A stretch of 64,000 bases of DNA from contig OX246747.1 of the NCBI GenBank assembly GCA_945910005.1, positions 20,412,686-20,476,685 of the forward strand. The letters run 5' to 3'. The notes under the pieces were generated by a model. The model was not told the origin of the DNA, did not search any database, and was given only the letters and a program-made list of their open reading frames with translations. This DNA is from Isoperla grammatica. Lineage: Eukaryota; Arthropoda; Insecta; Plecoptera; Perlodidae. Within the stretch, counting starts at the first letter, position 1, and the number at the start of each line of letters is the position of its first letter. The position numbers and the translations under genes are program-made. Below, in pieces: positions 1-10,554 of this stretch.

Positions 1-95
1 AAGTGAGGCAATCAAGGAACTGGCAATACCAGAACTAAAAGATGAATTGAAAAATGAAATTGCCACTTAATTAAGGAATTGATACTGTAAGCACT

Positions 96-515
96 GTGCT
101 GTCATTGGGGCATTCTTCTGCCACTAGTGGAGATACTCCCACTTGCAGGGCCAACGTTTTTGGGGATGGAACTAGCAATGGCACTGCTAGAAATAGGTTG
201 GGTGTTGTCTGTGAGGAACACCAGCTTCGAATGTCGCAGCTCAAGTCGACACAAGAGCAGAAAGACGAGCTGCACGACATTCGAATGCGTGAAGCCAGAG
301 CCGACATGGACGCTGCTCTATCACGTGCCCGTGCCGATGCTGCTCGGGAGCGAGCCGAAGTAGCTGGGGCCGAGATCCTGTCGGTCGAACTCTGGATTTT
401 ATTGGCCCGAGCCCGGTTTGAGGAGGCCCGAGCTACCAGGGATGAGGAACACCTGGAGTTTGACCACGTGCATCGCAGTCGAGCCAGACCAGGAAGAGAA
501 AGATCACCCCGGTAG
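96..515 (+). pseudogene. Possible C-terminal remnant of a Harbinger accessory DNA-binding protein
   Basis: An open frame of about 139 residues. Its second half is a charged, Ala/Arg/Glu-rich helix (repeats such as RARADAARERAEVAGAE) that would form a coiled coil. No catalytic motif is present. Tails of this kind follow the Myb/MADF domain in the second protein of PIF/Harbinger transposons, and a Harbinger transposase exon lies 1.3 kb downstream on the same strand, so a shared origin is an inference. The DNA-binding domain itself is not in the window. It could also be an unrelated or chance ORF. Confidence 0.3.
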
Positions 516-837
516 TCTATAATAGGTTTTCTATGCTGATGCTTGCTTTGCTTCTATATTATTATTGTTCTCGTATGCCTTTTCAAGTTATTTTATATTT
601 ACCCACGCTTCTTTTTTGCATCTGGTTTCTTCTGTAAAGAGAGGAATCCTATGGCCATCCAGATAAAGCTGATAAGTTTCCTTTAATAATACCGGGTATT
701 TAAAAATGAGGACTGGTAGGTGTAGGCTACACCAAATGACACTTACAAAGTGACAGCAAAGGTTTGTACACATTGCTCCAATAACAAGACTGTGTATGGG
801 TGTTACTTTAAACTTTATATGAAATCTCAATCATATT
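516..837. other. No recognised feature
   Basis: AT-rich sequence between the possible Harbinger remnant and the first SINE. I see no coding frame, repeat or RNA signature here. Confidence 0.4.
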
Positions 838-1068
838 TGTGTTTTACGTATCACAATTGTGCAACTTTGGCTAATCTAGACGGTGAGTAGGTGATATACG
901 AGGATGAAAAAAACGTCACATACCCGAATCAGAGCCATTGCCCAACGCGGGCGTCGTCTTAAGGGCAGTCAAGCAAGGGAGGGCAGAGCACAGTGGGAGG
1001 AGAAATCTTCAGTGTGACAGTATGGGGGAAAGAGACGGGGTCTCCTTTCGTCGCCTCTCACGGAGCAA
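838..1068 (-). mobile_element. Diverged SINE copy (head type B)
   Basis: A degraded member of the dispersed family described at 58792-59166. On the + strand it reads tail first (ttttacgtatcac, then ggctaatctagacggtgag), then the shared body (gggagggcagagc, gggaggagaaat), then the start of the type-B head (ggggtctcctttcgtcgcctct). It is clearly older than the copies with intact target duplications. No duplication was found around it. Confidence 0.7.
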
Positions 1069-1227
1069 CAACAGCTGCGCGACACGGAGGTCACTCCCTC
1101 CCAGGGGCGCGGCGACGTGATATCGACCAATGAACCTCAATATACCTCAAATATGAGTAATGTCACCTCACTCAGTAGTGTTTCAACCTTCAACCACGAA
1201 CCATGGTAGAGTCTGATCCCTGCTAAA

Positions 1228-1422
1228 AATTCCAGTTGAATCCAGTAACATCCACTTAAAATGTATACTGGTAAGCACGGGACTATAAGCATATCCAGTT
1301 CCAGTAATCACTGGAACAAACTGGACATTGCTGGCAGAGACTACCGATAATCTGGAACCTACAAGATAACACTGGTCTAACTGGACGTTTTGATACACTT
1401 AAAACTACTGGAAGGAACTGGA
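1228..1422. repeat. Small inverted-repeat (MITE-like) segment built on ccagt/actgg
   Basis: The left end (ttccagttgaatccagtaac, then cacttaaaatgta) matches the reverse complement of the right end (ttccagttccttccagtag, then ttttaagtgtatc). The middle holds a further palindrome (ccagttccagtaatcactgg). This looks like a small non-autonomous DNA transposon, but no target-site duplication was established. Confidence 0.4.
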
Positions 1423-1778
1423 ATAAAAAATGTTAATTATTTTTCAATAATAAAAAAATTTGTTAATTTCCTTTGATATTTTAATAATCTATTTTTTATG
1501 AACTGGTTGTACAAGTCAATCACTTGTGCCTGAAGTGTTTTCTTTTTAACGAAGGAGACAAATTCTTCCAAATTCTGTTAAGATGCAGTAGCCTATTAGT
1601 ATTTGTTTGTTAATGAAATTCCTGATTTATTTTTGTTGGATCTCTGTAGACTTATCTTATACTTCTTGCATTTCCCAAAATTATCCTAAACATTTCAATT
1701 TTCCTTATCAATAAAAAATGTGCCATGCCCACACTACGGTATTCCACTTCTCCTATTTTCCCATTTTAGTTCCCACAG
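1423..1778. other. No recognised feature (possible intron upstream of Harbinger exon)
   Basis: AT-rich DNA ending in a pyrimidine-rich stretch and CAG immediately before the Harbinger exon, so part of it may be an old transposon intron. Confidence 0.4.
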
Positions 1779-2054
1779 GTTTGCGATGCTAATATGAAGT
1801 TTGTGGGCATCGTTGCCCGTTGGCCTGGCTCGGCCCATGACTCGCACATCTTCAATAACAGTGAGCTGAGAAGGCATTTACACAATGCAAATCTACCTCC
1901 TTCAACCTGGCTGCTTGGCGACAGTGGTTATCCACAGGAGTTCCGCCTCATGGTGCCAGTATTGCGACCTGTGACACAGGAAGAACGGCATTACAATGAA
2001 CGTCACAGGTCAACAAGGAATGTTGTTGAAAGGGCATTTTGTTTGATCGACTGA
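1779..2054 (+). pseudogene. PIF/Harbinger (HARBI1-like) transposase exon, truncated
   Basis: About 90 residues of the DDE_Tnp_4 nuclease of Harbinger transposases. It begins after a splice-acceptor-like pyrimidine tract (..cccacag). The frame runs VCDANMKFVGIVARWPGS, AHDSHIF, LLGDSGYP (second catalytic Asp) and NVVERAF (catalytic Glu). The first Asp would be in an upstream exon that I cannot find. The frame ends right after the Glu motif at a TGA, and a SINE was later inserted 25 bp downstream. The element is a dead fragment. Family assignment is secure from the motifs. Confidence 0.78.
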
Positions 2055-2078
2055 CATCTCTTTGTTGAAGTTCTTTGT

Positions 2079-2268
2079 GATGATGATGATATTTGGGGTT
2101 TTACGTCTCATATTTTTGCAACGAGGCTAATCGAGACGGTGAGTGGGTGATTATGAAGATGAAAAAACGCCACATGACATCCATGCCCAAGCCAGGATTC
2201 GAACCTGGGACGCAGAGACCGTGGTTCACTAGACCAACGCCTAATCGACCTCGGCCAACTGCGCCGGC
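2079..2268 (-). mobile_element. tRNA-headed SINE with shared 3' tail
   Basis: A 190-bp insertion bounded by a 13-bp direct duplication, tgaagttctttgt (2066-2078 and 2269-2281). Read on the minus strand, the first ~84 nt resemble a tRNA, followed by a body ending in ..atatgagacgtaaaacccc and an (ATC)n tail. The last ~75 nt are the same tail as in the other SINEs of this window, which have different 5' heads. It landed in decayed Harbinger DNA, so it is younger than that element. Confidence 0.88.
2185..2268 (-). promoter_or_regulatory. tRNA-Thr-like Pol III head of the SINE
   Basis: The minus strand carries a perfect B box, ggttcgaatcc (2195-2205), inside a T-arm (ccagg/cctgg). It also has an A-box-like tggccgagg and an anticodon arm whose 7-nt loop ctagtga places AGT (Thr) at the anticodon positions. 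The acceptor stem pairs poorly, and the sequence continues straight into the SINE body. It is therefore a tRNA-derived internal promoter and not a functional tRNA gene. Confidence 0.75.
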
Positions 2269-2399
2269 TGAAGTTCTTTGTAATTAATGGTTGTTTATTC
2301 TTTGTTTTTATTACTCACTTGTTTTTTCCTTCTCCGGTGAGATCTAGTTTTTAATCATTAAAAATGAAGTAATGATTAAAGGTTTGTGTTTCGATTCGT

Positions 2400-2690
2400 C
2401 TGATTTACATTGGTCCTCCGGGCCGGCTGAAAGTAGCAAGGATCGGCAAGACGCAGGTTCTGTAACTGGGTCCATTGTCTGTGTGGTAGTTCTTCACGTG
2501 GCGAGTTATGCATCACACTGGAAACCACGTTAAAGGGGACTGTAAGCCAAGGTGGGTCACCGTGTTGCTGTAAGAGAGCGACCGTGGTTGACGGGCGTTG
2601 AAACGCAGTGAAGCCACCAACTCCGATAATAGGTCCACCATGTGATGATTGCAGTCTAAACGAGAAGAGGTCTAGGTCTAGGTCTAGGCC
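2400..2690 (-). pseudogene. BEL/Pao retropepsin (DUF1758-type) fragment
   Basis: The minus-strand frame contains GPIIGVGGFTAF, then VALLQQHGDPPW, then a Trp followed by LQNLRLADPCYFQPAR. The order GhGG ... W..L..L.LADP.y..P.R is that of the aspartic-protease region of BEL/Pao Gag-Pol. The conserved IDxLLG stretch that should follow is lost, where the frame decays into an Asn/Thr-rich tail. Only this piece of a retrotransposon is visible, and neither LTR nor RT is nearby. Confidence 0.55.
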
Positions 2691-2699
2691 ATGATACAA

Positions 2700-3634
2700 T
2701 GATATTACTGTGTGGGCTAGGTATGACATTGCGCAGATGCTCGCGGCAGCCGGCCCGCTCGTGACGTCACGGGGATACAAGAATCGCCCAGCGCACGAGT
2801 CAAGTGCTCGCATTCAGGGCTCCGCTCTGAGTTATTGACAGGGGTAATCAATGAATACTGTCTCTGTTCTTAACTAAACACTCTTATTTCAAATCCTCGC
2901 ACTTTGTTTTTGGTTGCCGTCTTGGTGACAACTTATAATGTTCTTCAGATATCAGTAATATTGCCACAACAGAACTATTACATTGCATTTTCTTGATACC
3001 GATATAAATAACTCACTTCCGTTAATAAACACGCACACAAAACTACTCTCGGTTATGTTCGCTCGATCCTTGTTAGTTCGAAACCTTTTTACGATAGAAT
3101 TATTCTCGCCAAGTCATCATAAATTTATTACGATTGCTTACTTCCACAAATGTTTATAAACTTTTCTCATTGGCTGTATCTGGACCTCTCAGTAGTGTGT
3201 CGTCTGCTTCCAATGTGCAAGGAGTCTTGTCCAAACGTCTCGTTGAGTGTAGATACTACAAAGATATTGAGAACTGTTGTCAGTGTGTTTGATTTGAGTG
3301 TTAAAAAAGTAGAATTTTCTACCCAAAGTGCTTAGTTCCGGAAGAATATAAAAAAGTAATTAACTTTTATAAAAGTGTTATTTTAGACGTACATTGTCAA
3401 TTAGAAGTTCCGATATTATAATATGAAAGTTTTTTTTTATAAATATATTAATAAGTGTGACGTGATGTGATACTATTTGCATATTTTGACTTGGTTCTCC
3501 ACGTTTGTACAGCGTTAACTATTAGTAAGCAACTGTTTATTCGTATGCTTCGTTCGTAAAAGCTTTGTATTTATTTTTTAAATACATTATTATGTAGTAA
3601 TGTACTCTAGGCTACAGTTAAAAATACTAACAAT
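2700..3634. other. No recognised gene
   Basis: Mixed-composition DNA with a short gtctag repeat near 2670-2690. A 61-codon open frame at 3150-3335 has no recognisable motif. I cannot assign anything here. Confidence 0.4.
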
Positions 3635-3940
3635 GATGATGGTGTGGTGAGTGGATGTAACAACAGAAGCCCTACCAAACAAAGCGATTTACAGAGTGCC
3701 GACCGATAATTACCATTTATTTTTTTAGATTCCCTAATTATAAAGGATTGTGCTTAATTTGGGTTCGATTTTGTAAAGGGTCTGACAAATTCAATCGAAA
3801 GAATTGTAGAATTTGTTGATTGTTCTGAACATTTTGAACTCTCTGATTTTCATTGGGATTTAAAACACAAGTTGTTGGGTTATTCACCCAAAAAATCACG
3901 AAAAGTCAAACCAGGATGCGTCTCAAAACTAATGTCGGCT
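3635..3940 (+). pseudogene. Degenerate THAP zinc-finger domain
   Basis: Three frames together spell a THAP domain. VVSGCNNRSPTKQS (from ~3644) is the N-terminal CxxxC part. FRFPNYKG, then W and KFNRKNCRIC (from ~3727) form the middle with the FPxx motif. CSEHFELSDFHWDLKHKLLG, then KPGC (to ~3935) is the C-terminal CxxH and closing loop. One stop and at least two frame changes separate them. THAP domains are DNA-binding modules of P-element-like and other transposases and of host genes. No transposase follows, so the parent is unknown. Confidence 0.62.
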
Positions 3941-4749
3941 TCGCAAATTGCCACTGAGGTACAAGGCTAGATACCCAAAGTAGAAAGAAAACTATAACAT
4001 AGTCGAGTCTTCACCACGGTAAGTCAAATATATCAGAATAATATTGTAACTGACTGCCATATACGAACATCTCCATAAAGGCATAAAGGCACCCACATAA
4101 AGCATTCTCTAAATATCTTCACGTTATTATTTTGTATTGCAGAACAGTAAGCTACAGCTATAGGCCTAGTCAAAGCAATGCCGTCATCTCATCTGGTTCA
4201 ATTAAGTTTCAATGATGTTATTGTCATTTTTTATTTATTGGCATATTTAATGTAAGTTAAAACTTACAACTGATTCGCGTTATCAGATCTTGATGAACAT
4301 CACCTCCAAACGTCTAATATTATTTACACGTAATATCTAGAGAGCAAAACCACCGTATTTGAATTTGCATTTACGGTCGTATTTAAAGCCAGCACGCAAT
4401 CACATTATAATTCGTATTTGAACAGTTTACAAATTAAATGTACCGACTTTATATTTTTATTGCATGTGATGTGACGTTATACTGTACAGTGTATGGAACG
4501 GCATTATTATGTGCTACGTTTACATGGGCCTAACCAACCATGCCTCCTAACCACAATTTTCGGTATCAAGATCGGGATCGCAAGTCGGAAATCGTAACAA
4601 AGTTAACTTAAATGGTTCTTATGGCACTGTTCACAACTAAATCGTAACGTCGTAACTGATTTTAATGGGAAATTGTACGATTGCAATCACGAAACCGATT
4701 ACGATCACGATGCCAAAAATTGTGGCTGGGGCTTAAGTCCACTACCGTA
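3941..4749. other. No recognised feature
   Basis: AT-rich intergenic DNA. I found no coding frame, terminal repeat or RNA gene between the THAP remnant and the next SINE. Confidence 0.4.
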
Positions 4750-4761
4750 CTGGAATCTTGG

Positions 4762-5137
4762 TGATTGATTAATGGGGCTTAACGTCTCATATTTATGCAA
4801 CGATGGCTAATCGAGACGATGAGCGGGTGATAATGAAGATGAGAAAGATGATAATAAAGAATAAAGCCACATCCGAATCAGATCCATTACGTCGCGTGAG
4901 TCGTCATACGGGAGTCCAGCAAGGGAGGGCAGGGCCAAGTGGGAGGAGAAATATTCAATGGGACAGTGGGGGGGAAAGGGGATTGGGGTGTGGACTGCAC
5001 TTCGTCTGACTTCTCCTCCTCGACCAGTCCGACTTGGGTGGCCCTACCAGAAGCATACGCTTCCGCCGGCATAGCTCTTGGGATCAACAAAGCACGCAAA
5101 CCTGCCCACCACGATAAGGTGTCAGTCCCTGGGCAGG
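4762..5137 (-). mobile_element. SINE, head type A, intact ends
   Basis: A 376-bp insertion flanked by a perfect 12-bp duplication, ctggaatcttgg (4750-4761 and 5138-5149). Minus-strand order: head beginning cctgcccaggga with ttatcgtggtgggcagg; central body with the sequence complementary to gggagggcagggccaagtgg; then the shared tail ending acgttaagccccattaatcaatc. The head lacks a clear tRNA B box, and cctgccca/tgggcagg form an inverted repeat at its start. The short open frames that cross it on both strands are incidental. Confidence 0.92.
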
Positions 5138-5149
5138 CTGGAATCTTGG

Positions 5150-6269
5150 CCCATGTAAGCATTATATAATAATAGCCTACGCAATATTATAAAACGGTAC
5201 GAATCATAACTGACGTAATCGAATTAGACGTAACTCTGGGTACGAATAAAATGACAATGTTGTGAATGCTAAATGCTAAAGCGAAATAATTCCAGTTAAA
5301 ATGTGTTTGGTGTAACTATATATTTACCTACAAAATGCGTATTGTTTGTTTAATGTTGCTGTGACGGTTTTATCACGTTCACATGACACATAAACACGCA
5401 AAGATGTGTTTATCGGTCATGTCTTCATGTTACCACTGTACGCCTAATATTATAGTAGTTTCTACTGAGCTAATATTTCTATCCACTTATATAATGCATT
5501 GTTAGTAATCATATAACAAACACATTCAAATACGACTTTAATTTTGACGATAGATATTTAATCAGTGGAGGAGAGTAGCATTTTAGCAAGCGCGAAGCGG
5601 CAGCCGGCCAGCGATCTTGTATCCAAGTGACGTTATGCGCGGGCCGGACGAGATCAGGCGCGCGGGAGTGCCAGACCTAGGATATCCTTAGACCATGGAG
5701 CCAGCATACTACCCAAGCTGCAATATTTGATGTGTGGTAGGCGGGCCAACATAAGGAAATCAATTGTTATAGTGGACTCAAGATTACTTTACGCCTGCTT
5801 TCGTCACATGCGGGGCAGTCCAGCGAACCGCCCAACCGCCCGAGACACATCCGGGCCAATACCGATCGCTGATTGACTACGAACCAGTCGTCTGTGACGA
5901 AAGCATGTGTCAGGTAGTTTTGGGACCACTTTATGATTATAATCACGTTAAATATGGAACAGGTCTAAAACTACAACCGATACATTGGAACAATACTTGA
6001 GAGGTTATGCTCATGCTTGGTGCATAATACACCCGGGAAGGAGCTCCGGGAACGAGAACAGCTAACTCCTTTCCCGCTTAGTGTGCACTGTGCACCCTGC
6101 TTAGACCCAACCACAACAAGAGCTTCGGTCAACACTGGATCTTACACGACCAGTATAGGCCTAACCTTGGCCTAGCCATTGTGGCCTAGCCTAGCAGTTC
6201 AAGCAGACCGAACCAAAAAGGCATTGGGCGAGAGGCCTATGCCTTGCCCGAGATGGTTCTAGGCCCTAC
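5150..6269. other. No gene seen
   Basis: Intergenic DNA, GC-rich around 5590-5670 (agcgcgaagcggcagccggc) and rich in the word aggcct near 6150-6270. No open frame of note and no terminal repeats recognised. Confidence 0.4.
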
Positions 6270-6281
6270 AACTTGCCTAGG

Positions 6282-6659
6282 AGGATTGATTAATGGGGCT
6301 TAACGTCTCATATTTATGCAACGATGACTAATCGAGACGATGAGCGGGTGATAATGAAGATGAGAAAGATGATAATGAAGAATAAAGTTACATCCGAATC
6401 AGATCCATTTACGTCGCGTGAGTCGTCATACGGGAGTCCAGCAAGGGAGGGCAGGGCCAAGTGGGAGGAGAAATATTCAATGGGACAGTGGGGTGGAAAG
6501 GGGATTGGGGTGTGGACTGCACTTCGTCTGACTTCTCCTCCTCGACCAGTCCGGCTTGGGTGGCCCTACCAGAAGCATACGCTTCCGCCGGCATAGCTCT
6601 CGGGATCAACAAAGCACGCAAACCTGCCCATCACGATAAGGTGGCAGTCCCTGGGCAGG
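6282..6659 (-). mobile_element. SINE, head type A, intact ends
   Basis: A 378-bp copy very similar to 4762-5137, with its own perfect 12-bp duplication aacttgcctagg (6270-6281 and 6660-6671). Different duplications in two near-identical copies show independent insertions rather than segmental duplication. The tail is (attg)n-like (gattgatta). Confidence 0.92.
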
Positions 6660-6671
6660 AACTTGCCTAGG

Positions 6672-7524
6672 GGCTAGGCCTACACTTTAGGCCTAGTGCA
6701 GGCCTATACAGAAACAAATAAAAGCAACATTTCTGCGATTCCCTACGCCTGAGCCACGTGAACAATTTATTTGACCACCAATTTCACAATCCTAGGCGTA
6801 GCCTAGGCTAGAACTAGGGCCTAGGCCTAGCCCAGTAAAGAACTAGGCCTAACCGGTTCCCATGGTCAATGCTCGGCTAGGCCTAGTAAGGATTGGCCTA
6901 GCAATATGATTACGTAGGCCATAAACAAAGAAAAGCAGTGAAACACTTACCTCACTGGACAACAGGAATGAACAACACGTGGCAGCTGGGCACACTTGTT
7001 GTATTACTAGGTGAGGATGAATACGAAAAAACCCAAAATTGTTTAGAGCAATCTAGCACAAAAAAAGCAGTGCACTCTCATACAATATTAGGCAGCTTCG
7101 CTAGGAATAAGACACTTGAACCGCTAAGAAAAACCAGCACACAAAATGACGTGACTGCTCTCCTCAACGACCAAGCACGTTATGCCGGACCGCGTGGTGA
7201 CGACGCGTTGAGAAGACGCCAAGGCTGTTCTCAGTAGCGAGCACACCCACGAATATTATTAAATAATTTACAAAAAGAAACGAATTTATTATATTATTAT
7301 TGATATTTAGTACTAAATTTTTAATTTGTACGATACATTTGTTAAATTGGCAATGAATACGGACAAAGTCGCTCATTCCATCGAAACGGCCTCGGTAACA
7401 CTCAAACTTTCGAAATCGCCCGGGATTTTCAAACAAAAATCACGAAAATAATTAAAAAGCAAATTCATTCGGCTTAAGTCACGTGTAGGCTATATGCAAA
7501 ATTAAGTTAACATTATTCATTGCT
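6672..7524. other. AGGCCT-rich DNA, no gene recognised
   Basis: The first 250 bp are dense in taggcctag words, which recur elsewhere in the window. An open frame at 6938-7237 (99 codons) shows no domain I can name. The sequence ends in ttgtgtattcaa, which abuts the LINE 5' end at 7537. Confidence 0.4.
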
Positions 7525-7536
7525 TTGTGTATTCAA

Positions 7537-7785
7537 CCGGTCGAGGTGGGTCCCTCCTCGTGGTGACCGGTGCCCGCAAAGAGGGCTCTCGTGCACTTCT
7601 TTAATCATCCCTTTTTTTTTTCATTTCTGTCTTCATCATCCTTTCTCTTCTTACTTTCACTACCTTCTCCCTCATCCGTGCCGGCCCTCTTTGCGATCCA
7701 AACGCCCACCAAACGTTGACCTCTCTATAACGACCCTGCAATGGACTTGGACATCCCCGATGACGACCAGGCATGGCAACGGAAC
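7537..7785 (+). mobile_element. 5' end (5' UTR) of an I-clade LINE
   Basis: 249 bp almost identical to 16533-16784, beginning at the same base (ccggtcgaggtgggtcc). Both copies contain the long pyrimidine run and the word gacatccccgatgacgacca. LINE copies usually lose their 5' end, so an isolated 5' end is unusual. The 12 bases before it (ttgtgtattcaa) recur exactly just after the 3' end of the LINE at 25136-25147, suggesting that this is the true 5' boundary of that insertion. Confidence 0.82.
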
Positions 7786-8850
7786 ATTATCAACATCCAG
7801 CAACATTACTGGATTGTGTCTCTTCAAGGTTTGCTCCGTCAGCGCATTCGTCCTTGTTTGACGTGTTATAAATTTCGTGCCAGACCTTTACAACCTGTCC
7901 TGGCTGATTTCCCCGAGTCTCGCGCTCAGCCTTCACGTGCTTTCCTCCATGTGGGCACCGATTATGCGGGACCATTCTCTGTAAGGATGAGCAACCGACG
8001 GAATGCTTCCACAACCAAAGGGTACCTTTGCCTCTTCATATGCATAGCTACCAAAGCTGTTCATTTAGAAACTGTCTCTGATCTTTTTTCGGAGGCTTTC
8101 CTAGTCTGCTTGGATCGTTTTCTTGCCCGTCGCGGCCTGCCCGCGCTTATATGCTCCGACTGTGGGCGTAACTATGTCGGCGCTGCCCGCACCCTGCCTG
8201 AGATTCACGCTTTACGCAACCAGTCTGAGACGTCTATCTTTGATGCGCTCGCCCACCGTGGAATTCAGTGGCACTTCAATCCCCCCCATCTCCCAAACTT
8301 CGGCGGTCTCTGGGAAGCCGGGGTGCAGTCCGCTAAGCTCCTTCTTCATCGTTTAATCTCGGATACTCCTCATACCTTTGAAGAGTATGCCACTTTGTTC
8401 GCTCAAATTTAAGCCGTGCCTAACAGCCGTCCCCTGTGTGCCACCTCGTTTGAGCCCTCCGAGGGCCCCGGCTATCTTAGCCCGGGCCCCTTCTCATTAA
8501 CACTGCACTCTTAGCGCGTCCCGAACACTCTTTGCCTGACAACGTGTCGCACCTGTCTCGCTGGCACTGGGTTCGTCAAATGCAACAAGCTTTCTGGACT
8601 CGTTGGTCCACTAAGTATTTGCACTCTCAAATGCAAAGAGGAAAGTGGGTTCGTGCATGTCCCAATCTCAAGATTGGAGACGTCGTTTTCGTTTTGGAAC
8701 CGTCTTGTACCCGTTTATCCTGGCCTATAGGTAGAGTAGTACAGATCTGTCCAGGCACGGACGAAGTAGTCCGCGTCGTTTCTGTTCGCACTGGTAAGGG
8801 AGTGTTGACCCGCCCGGAAAACAAGCTCGTCATCCTACCCCCTCCCTAGT
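7786..8850 (+). pseudogene. BEL/Pao retrotransposon integrase and C-terminal pol domain
   Basis: Starts inside the zinc-binding region (QQHYWIVS, CLTCYKFRARP). The integrase core follows: HVGTDYAGPF (Asp1), LICSDCGRNYVG (Asp2) and FGGLWEAGVQSAK (Glu). Then comes the DUF5641-type tail (HWVRQMQQAFWTRWSTKYL, LKIGDVVFV, WPIGRVV). Lesions: a TAA at 8410-8412 where BEL elements normally read IEAVLNSRPL, and a frameshift between ~8480 and 8532. The first Met of the open frame (7741) lies in LINE 5' UTR sequence and is not the BEL start. RT, RNase H and gag are absent. Confidence 0.87.
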
Positions 8851-8938
8851 TTCATACATTCAGTCTTGTTCTAGTTTGTAGTTTCTAGTTATCGTTTATC
8901 CCTTATCTATTACAATTGTTAATTTTAGGTGGGCGGTA

Positions 8939-9381
8939 TGTTCGCACCATATTTCAGAGTCGCTCGTTCATTTCCGGTGGTTTGACTAGGGTAGCCAATA
9001 ACGTCATTTTTCTATTTTATCGTTGTAAATATCGTCAGTCTTTCTCCAGTATTGTTTCTGTCGAGTCGTAGTACGGTTGTGCACTCAGGACGCACTGTCG
9101 TTTGTGCGTGTTCGTTCGTCTCTCGCTGACTTATGTCAGACTCATTTCTCGCCTTTTTGATTATCCCTTTCTTATTCCTATCTTTTCTTCCTTCATCATG
9201 CTTTACTATTACACCCCTAACTAAACAGCAAGTTTCAAGTCTTCTGCGTCCTCTGTTCACAACGTCATCCACCGAAGCTTCTCGCCGCAATGTAAGTTCT
9301 ATTTCTCTTCTTTCTCATGTATCTGTCTCTACCAAAAAATACAGTCCACTAATTGCTATCTTTAGAGCAACCGCCCCTACA
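8939..9381 (+). repeat. Putative BEL/Pao 3' LTR
   Basis: About 90 bp after the pol stop, a purine-rich stretch (aggtgggcggta) is followed by TGTTCGCACC, and the segment ends ..cgcccctaca before an AAT repeat. It therefore has TG...CA ends and is about 440 bp long. The placement is right for a 3' LTR, but with no second LTR in the window it cannot be confirmed by comparison. Open frames inside it are incidental. Confidence 0.5.
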
Positions 9382-9518
9382 AATAATAATAATGGTAATT
9401 AAAATAATAATAATAAAACTGTACTAATAATTATAATAATAATATTAATAATAATTATCTTAATAATAGTAATAATAATAATAAAACCAATATTAATATT
9501 AATAGCAATAATCATAAC

Positions 9519-9557
<39 letters not shown>

Positions 9558-9598
9558 TATTATTATTATTATTATTATTATAATTATAATAAAATAAC

Positions 9599-9632
<34 letters not shown>

Positions 9633-9688
9633 TTTTTTTTTTTTTTTATATCTGCTCCCTGTGTCCAACACTGAAGTCGGGTAGGGGA

Positions 9689-9737
<49 letters not shown>

Positions 9738-9751
9738 TTAATAAAAATAAA

Positions 9752-9783
<32 letters not shown>
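9382..9783. repeat. Compound AAT microsatellite
   Basis: Two long AAT/ATT-type runs with interruptions, separated by a T run and a 40-bp unique piece (9641-9689). The Asn-, Ile- or Tyr-rich open frames through it are artefacts of the triplet repeat. Confidence 0.95.
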
Positions 9784-10102
9784 TAAAAAGAGTCATACGC
9801 GTAGGAATGTACAAGGTATGTAAAAGTGAAAATAGAATCCATCTATCTACCGTCTCGGCGTTCAGTTCGTCCGGGTCGTAGACCGTCAGTTCCGGCGGAT
9901 CTTCGCCACCCTCTTCGGGGTTGCTGTGGGTCTTCTACGCCTCGAGCTGGCGCGGGGCCACCGCCTCCTGTTGGAGTATCTGCGAGGAGCGCGTCTCCGC
10001 GTCCTTCTCGGTCGCCTTCAGCTCCTTGCGCACCTGAGACAGACGGAACAAACTCTTCGGTGATAAGGCCCGTTCGCTATTCGCTCAGAAACGTAGACAT
10101 GG
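9784..10102. other. GC-rich unassigned segment between microsatellites
   Basis: A 250-bp GC-rich island (9840-10080) between two AAT tracts. It is open in one frame, with Arg/Pro/Ser-rich composition and no domain. I cannot say whether it is coding. Confidence 0.35.
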
Positions 10103-10275
<173 letters not shown>

Positions 10276-10276
10276 C

Positions 10277-10420
10277 CAACGGTCTGGTCACCGAAGAGTG
10301 GTCAGCTGCGAAAGAGAAGCTCCACCTGTAGGACAAGCACGTGCGTGTCATGCAGAAGGCTGCAATCCTCGGCCCAACTAATATCGTGCGGAAGGTCCTC
10401 AGCCTATGAGCTACATTGTC
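10277..10420 (+). pseudogene. Possible C-terminal tail of a LINE polyprotein
   Basis: One frame reads GLVTEEWSAAKEKLHL, stop, then HVRVMQKAAILGPTNIVRKV. The pattern KAxILGxxxIxRKVL resembles the extreme C-terminus of some invertebrate LINE polyproteins as I remember them. It contains at least two stops. Only about 45 residues are visible, so the assignment is tentative. Confidence 0.3.
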
Positions 10421-10517
10421 AGCACCATCTTTCGGCCGCCACGCTAGGGTGCACTCTCGCATCGTCTTGGCTCAAAAGGAGCCCGATGGTGCAAATGAGA
10501 GAAGAGAAGAAAGGAAA

Positions 10518-10554
10518 TAACAATAATAATAATAATAAATAATAATAATAATAA
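10518..10554. repeat. Short AAT repeat at LINE 3' end
   Basis: AAT triplets directly abut the minus-strand LINE that follows, at its 3' (tail) side, so they may be its simple-repeat tail. Confidence 0.7.

Noticed and set aside
2185..2268. Functional tRNA-Thr gene
   Set aside because: B box and anticodon loop are good, but the acceptor stem is poorly paired and the segment lies within a SINE bounded by a target duplication.
4803..5169. Small proteins of 60-90 residues inside the SINEs on either strand (also 6324-6670, 26684-27127, 28218-28584, 41098-41301)
   Set aside because: They recur only because the SINE recurs. Frames differ between copies and no domain is present.
6938..7237. 99-residue open frame
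   Set aside because: No domain, no splice or promoter context, and length within chance expectation for this amount of sequence.
7741..7785. N-terminus of the BEL ORF starting MDLDIPDDDQ
   Set aside because: The same bases occur at 16736-16784 as LINE 5' UTR, so the Met is contributed by fused LINE sequence.
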